From the NCBI RefSeq assembly GCF_902459655.1, contig NZ_CABPSB010000021.1, positions 1 through 64,000 of the forward strand: a DNA stretch of 64,000 bases, given 5' to 3'. Under the pieces are notes generated by a model. It did not search any database, was not told the origin of the DNA, and saw nothing but the letters and a program-made list of their open reading frames with translations. Shown piece after piece: positions 63,080 through 64,000 of this stretch (positions within the stretch are counted from its first letter, which is position 1; each line of letters starts with the position of its first letter). Position numbers and translations under genes: made by a program. Origin of the DNA: Pandoraea anhela. Its GTDB lineage: Bacteria > Pseudomonadota > Gammaproteobacteria > Burkholderiales > Burkholderiaceae.

Positions 63080-64000
63080 TCAGTGCGCCGGCACGAGCAT
63101 TTCCATGCCGTCGATTTTCTCCACCGTGTAACCGGCGTCACGCCATGCGTCCAGTCCCCCCAAGAGCGGACGCACTTCCGCGAACCCCTGCTGACGCAAT
63201 TGCTGGGCCAGTTTGGCGGCCGTTACCTCGTTGGGGCAGGCGCAGAAGACCACGATGCGGCGATCGCGGGGCACATTCCGCAATTTCTCGGCGATTTCGT
63301 TCGGCTCGATGGCCAGTGCGCCGGGTATCGTGAAGGGATCGACGGCGCGGCGTGCGGCCGAGCGCACGTCGATCACGACAGGCGTAATCTCATCCTTCAT
63401 CCAGGCTTCGAGCGTTTGCACGCCGATACGCGCCATGCGCAGCGAGCGCAGCAGGCGGTAGCGGTTCAGCCAGCGATTGAGCAGGTACAGCGCGAAGACG
63501 AGCGCCACCAGCCACAACACGCCTCGGCCGAGGGTATCGAAGGCGTCGAGCACGGCGACGATATGCGACGCGAAGCCCACACCGAGCGCCACGGCCACGC
63601 CCGACCAGAGCACCGCGCCGATGGCGTCGTACAGCAAAAAGGCGCGCCACGATACGCCGAGCGCCCCGGCCATCGGCACCGACAACGCGGACAGCCCCGG
63701 CACGAAGCGCGCGAACATCAGCGTGCGCACGCCGTTGCGTCCGATCGCCCCTTCCGTTCGGCTCACGCAGGTGTCGGGCGAGATCGACAGGCGGCACATC
63801 AGACGCAGGATGTGATGGCCGTAACGGCGTCCGGCGAGGAACCAGAGCACGTCGCCGAGCAGTGCGGCAAACACCGCCAGTGCGACGATCAGCAGCGGCG
63901 CGAAGCGTGATGTCGACGCGGTGACGATAAGCGTGGGATAGGCCGGCAGCGGCAGCCCCAGCGCCTGTCCGAAGATGTTCAGAAAGACGAGCCAGAGCCC
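63080..64000 (-). CDS. DedA-family membrane protein fused to rhodanese domain (partial)
   Basis: The gene continues past the right edge: the frame is open for all 42 codons before base 64000, so the N-terminus is missing. The first ~200 visible residues form a DedA/VTT membrane protein (ALPTLIV-like PLPAYPTLIV, AALLGDVLWFLAGRRYG, FARFVPGLSALSVPMAGALGV). A basic linker leads into a rhodanese domain (VVIDVRSAARRAVDPFTIPGAL; catalytic Cys in VVFCACPNEVTAAKLA; PLLGGLDAWRDAGY). DedA proteins flip lipids; why a sulphurtransferase domain is attached is unknown. It recurs in betaproteobacteria. Confidence 0.9.
   Translation of the reverse strand, partial: GLWLVFLNIFGQALGLPLPAYPTLIVTASTSRFAPLLIVALAVFAALLGDVLWFLAGRRYGHHILRLMCRLSISPDTCVSRTEGAIGRNGVRTLMFARFVPGLSALSVPMAGALGVSWRAFLLYDAIGAVLWSGVAVALGVGFASHIVAVLDAFDTLGRGVLWLVALVFALYLLNRWLNRYRLLRSLRMARIGVQTLEAWMKDEITPVVIDVRSAARRAVDPFTIPGALAIEPNEIAEKLRNVPRDRRIVVFCACPNEVTAAKLAQQLRQQGFAEVRPLLGGLDAWRDAGYTVEKIDGMEMLVPAH

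Overview
The window looks like a high-GC betaproteobacterial chromosome of the order Burkholderiales, family Burkholderiaceae. Pandoraea or a close relative is my best guess, from gene content and style only. The clues are a permease-ATPase fusion of the branched-chain amino acid transporter, a single-chain indolepyruvate oxidoreductase next to an Lrp-type regulator, the hmuRSTUV haem locus, a phhA/phhB pair with a divergent AsnC-type regulator, and full-length MnmC. No rRNA, tRNA, CRISPR array, prophage or insertion sequence was seen.

The left edge (1-1,475) is non-coding and origin-like. It holds six ParB-binding parS palindromes (two of them inside a ~100-bp direct repeat) followed by a cluster of DnaA boxes. 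A second, AT-rich cluster of DnaA boxes lies at 54.58-54.87 kb. The window therefore probably sits in the origin-proximal part of the main chromosome, although dnaA, dnaN, parAB and mnmG are not inside it.

Region by region: (1) 1.5-8.4 kb, all minus: a Liv-type ABC importer (ATPase, fused permease-ATPase, permease), a MarR/HpaR-like regulator, a Liv-type binding protein and a TauE-type permease. (2) 9.1-14 kb: a second complete Liv-type importer, livG-livF-livK-livH-livM, whose LivF has Arg in place of the Walker A lysine. (3) 14.4-18.8 kb: a GMC oxidoreductase and MmsA-type dehydrogenase, with a divergent LysR regulator. (4) 19.1-24.3 kb, plus: fumC, a GcvA-like LysR regulator, an MHS-type MFS transporter and an amidohydrolase. 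(5) 24.5-26.2 kb: two unrecognised genes, one with a two-helix membrane hairpin. (6) 26.3-31.9 kb: trpS, the fused indolepyruvate ferredoxin oxidoreductase and its divergent Lrp regulator. (7) 32-39.1 kb: a Fur-boxed haem receptor, haem-degrading factor and haem ABC importer. (8) 39.1-49.5 kb, minus: an ornithine cyclodeaminase/mu-crystallin protein, then a periplasmic defence/cell-wall set (bacterial alpha-2-macroglobulin, YhhN membrane protein, PbpC). (9) 49.7-53.7 kb: a FUSC-like membrane protein, AsnC regulator, phenylalanine hydroxylase, pterin dehydratase, a SET-domain protein and a MarR protein with a Cys/His-rich tail. (10) 53.7-55.1 kb: the second origin-like spacer. (11) 55.2-64 kb: a YbdK-type ligase with an antiporter, MnmC with a ClC channel, OhrR, and a DedA-rhodanese fusion cut by the window end.

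Much of the content is amino-acid and aromatic-compound uptake and catabolism (two Liv systems, MmsA, indolepyruvate oxidation, phenylalanine hydroxylation) with matching local regulators of the LysR, Lrp and MarR families. Most candidate start sites were refined from ribosome-binding sites and stop/start overlaps; where this was not decisive it is stated.
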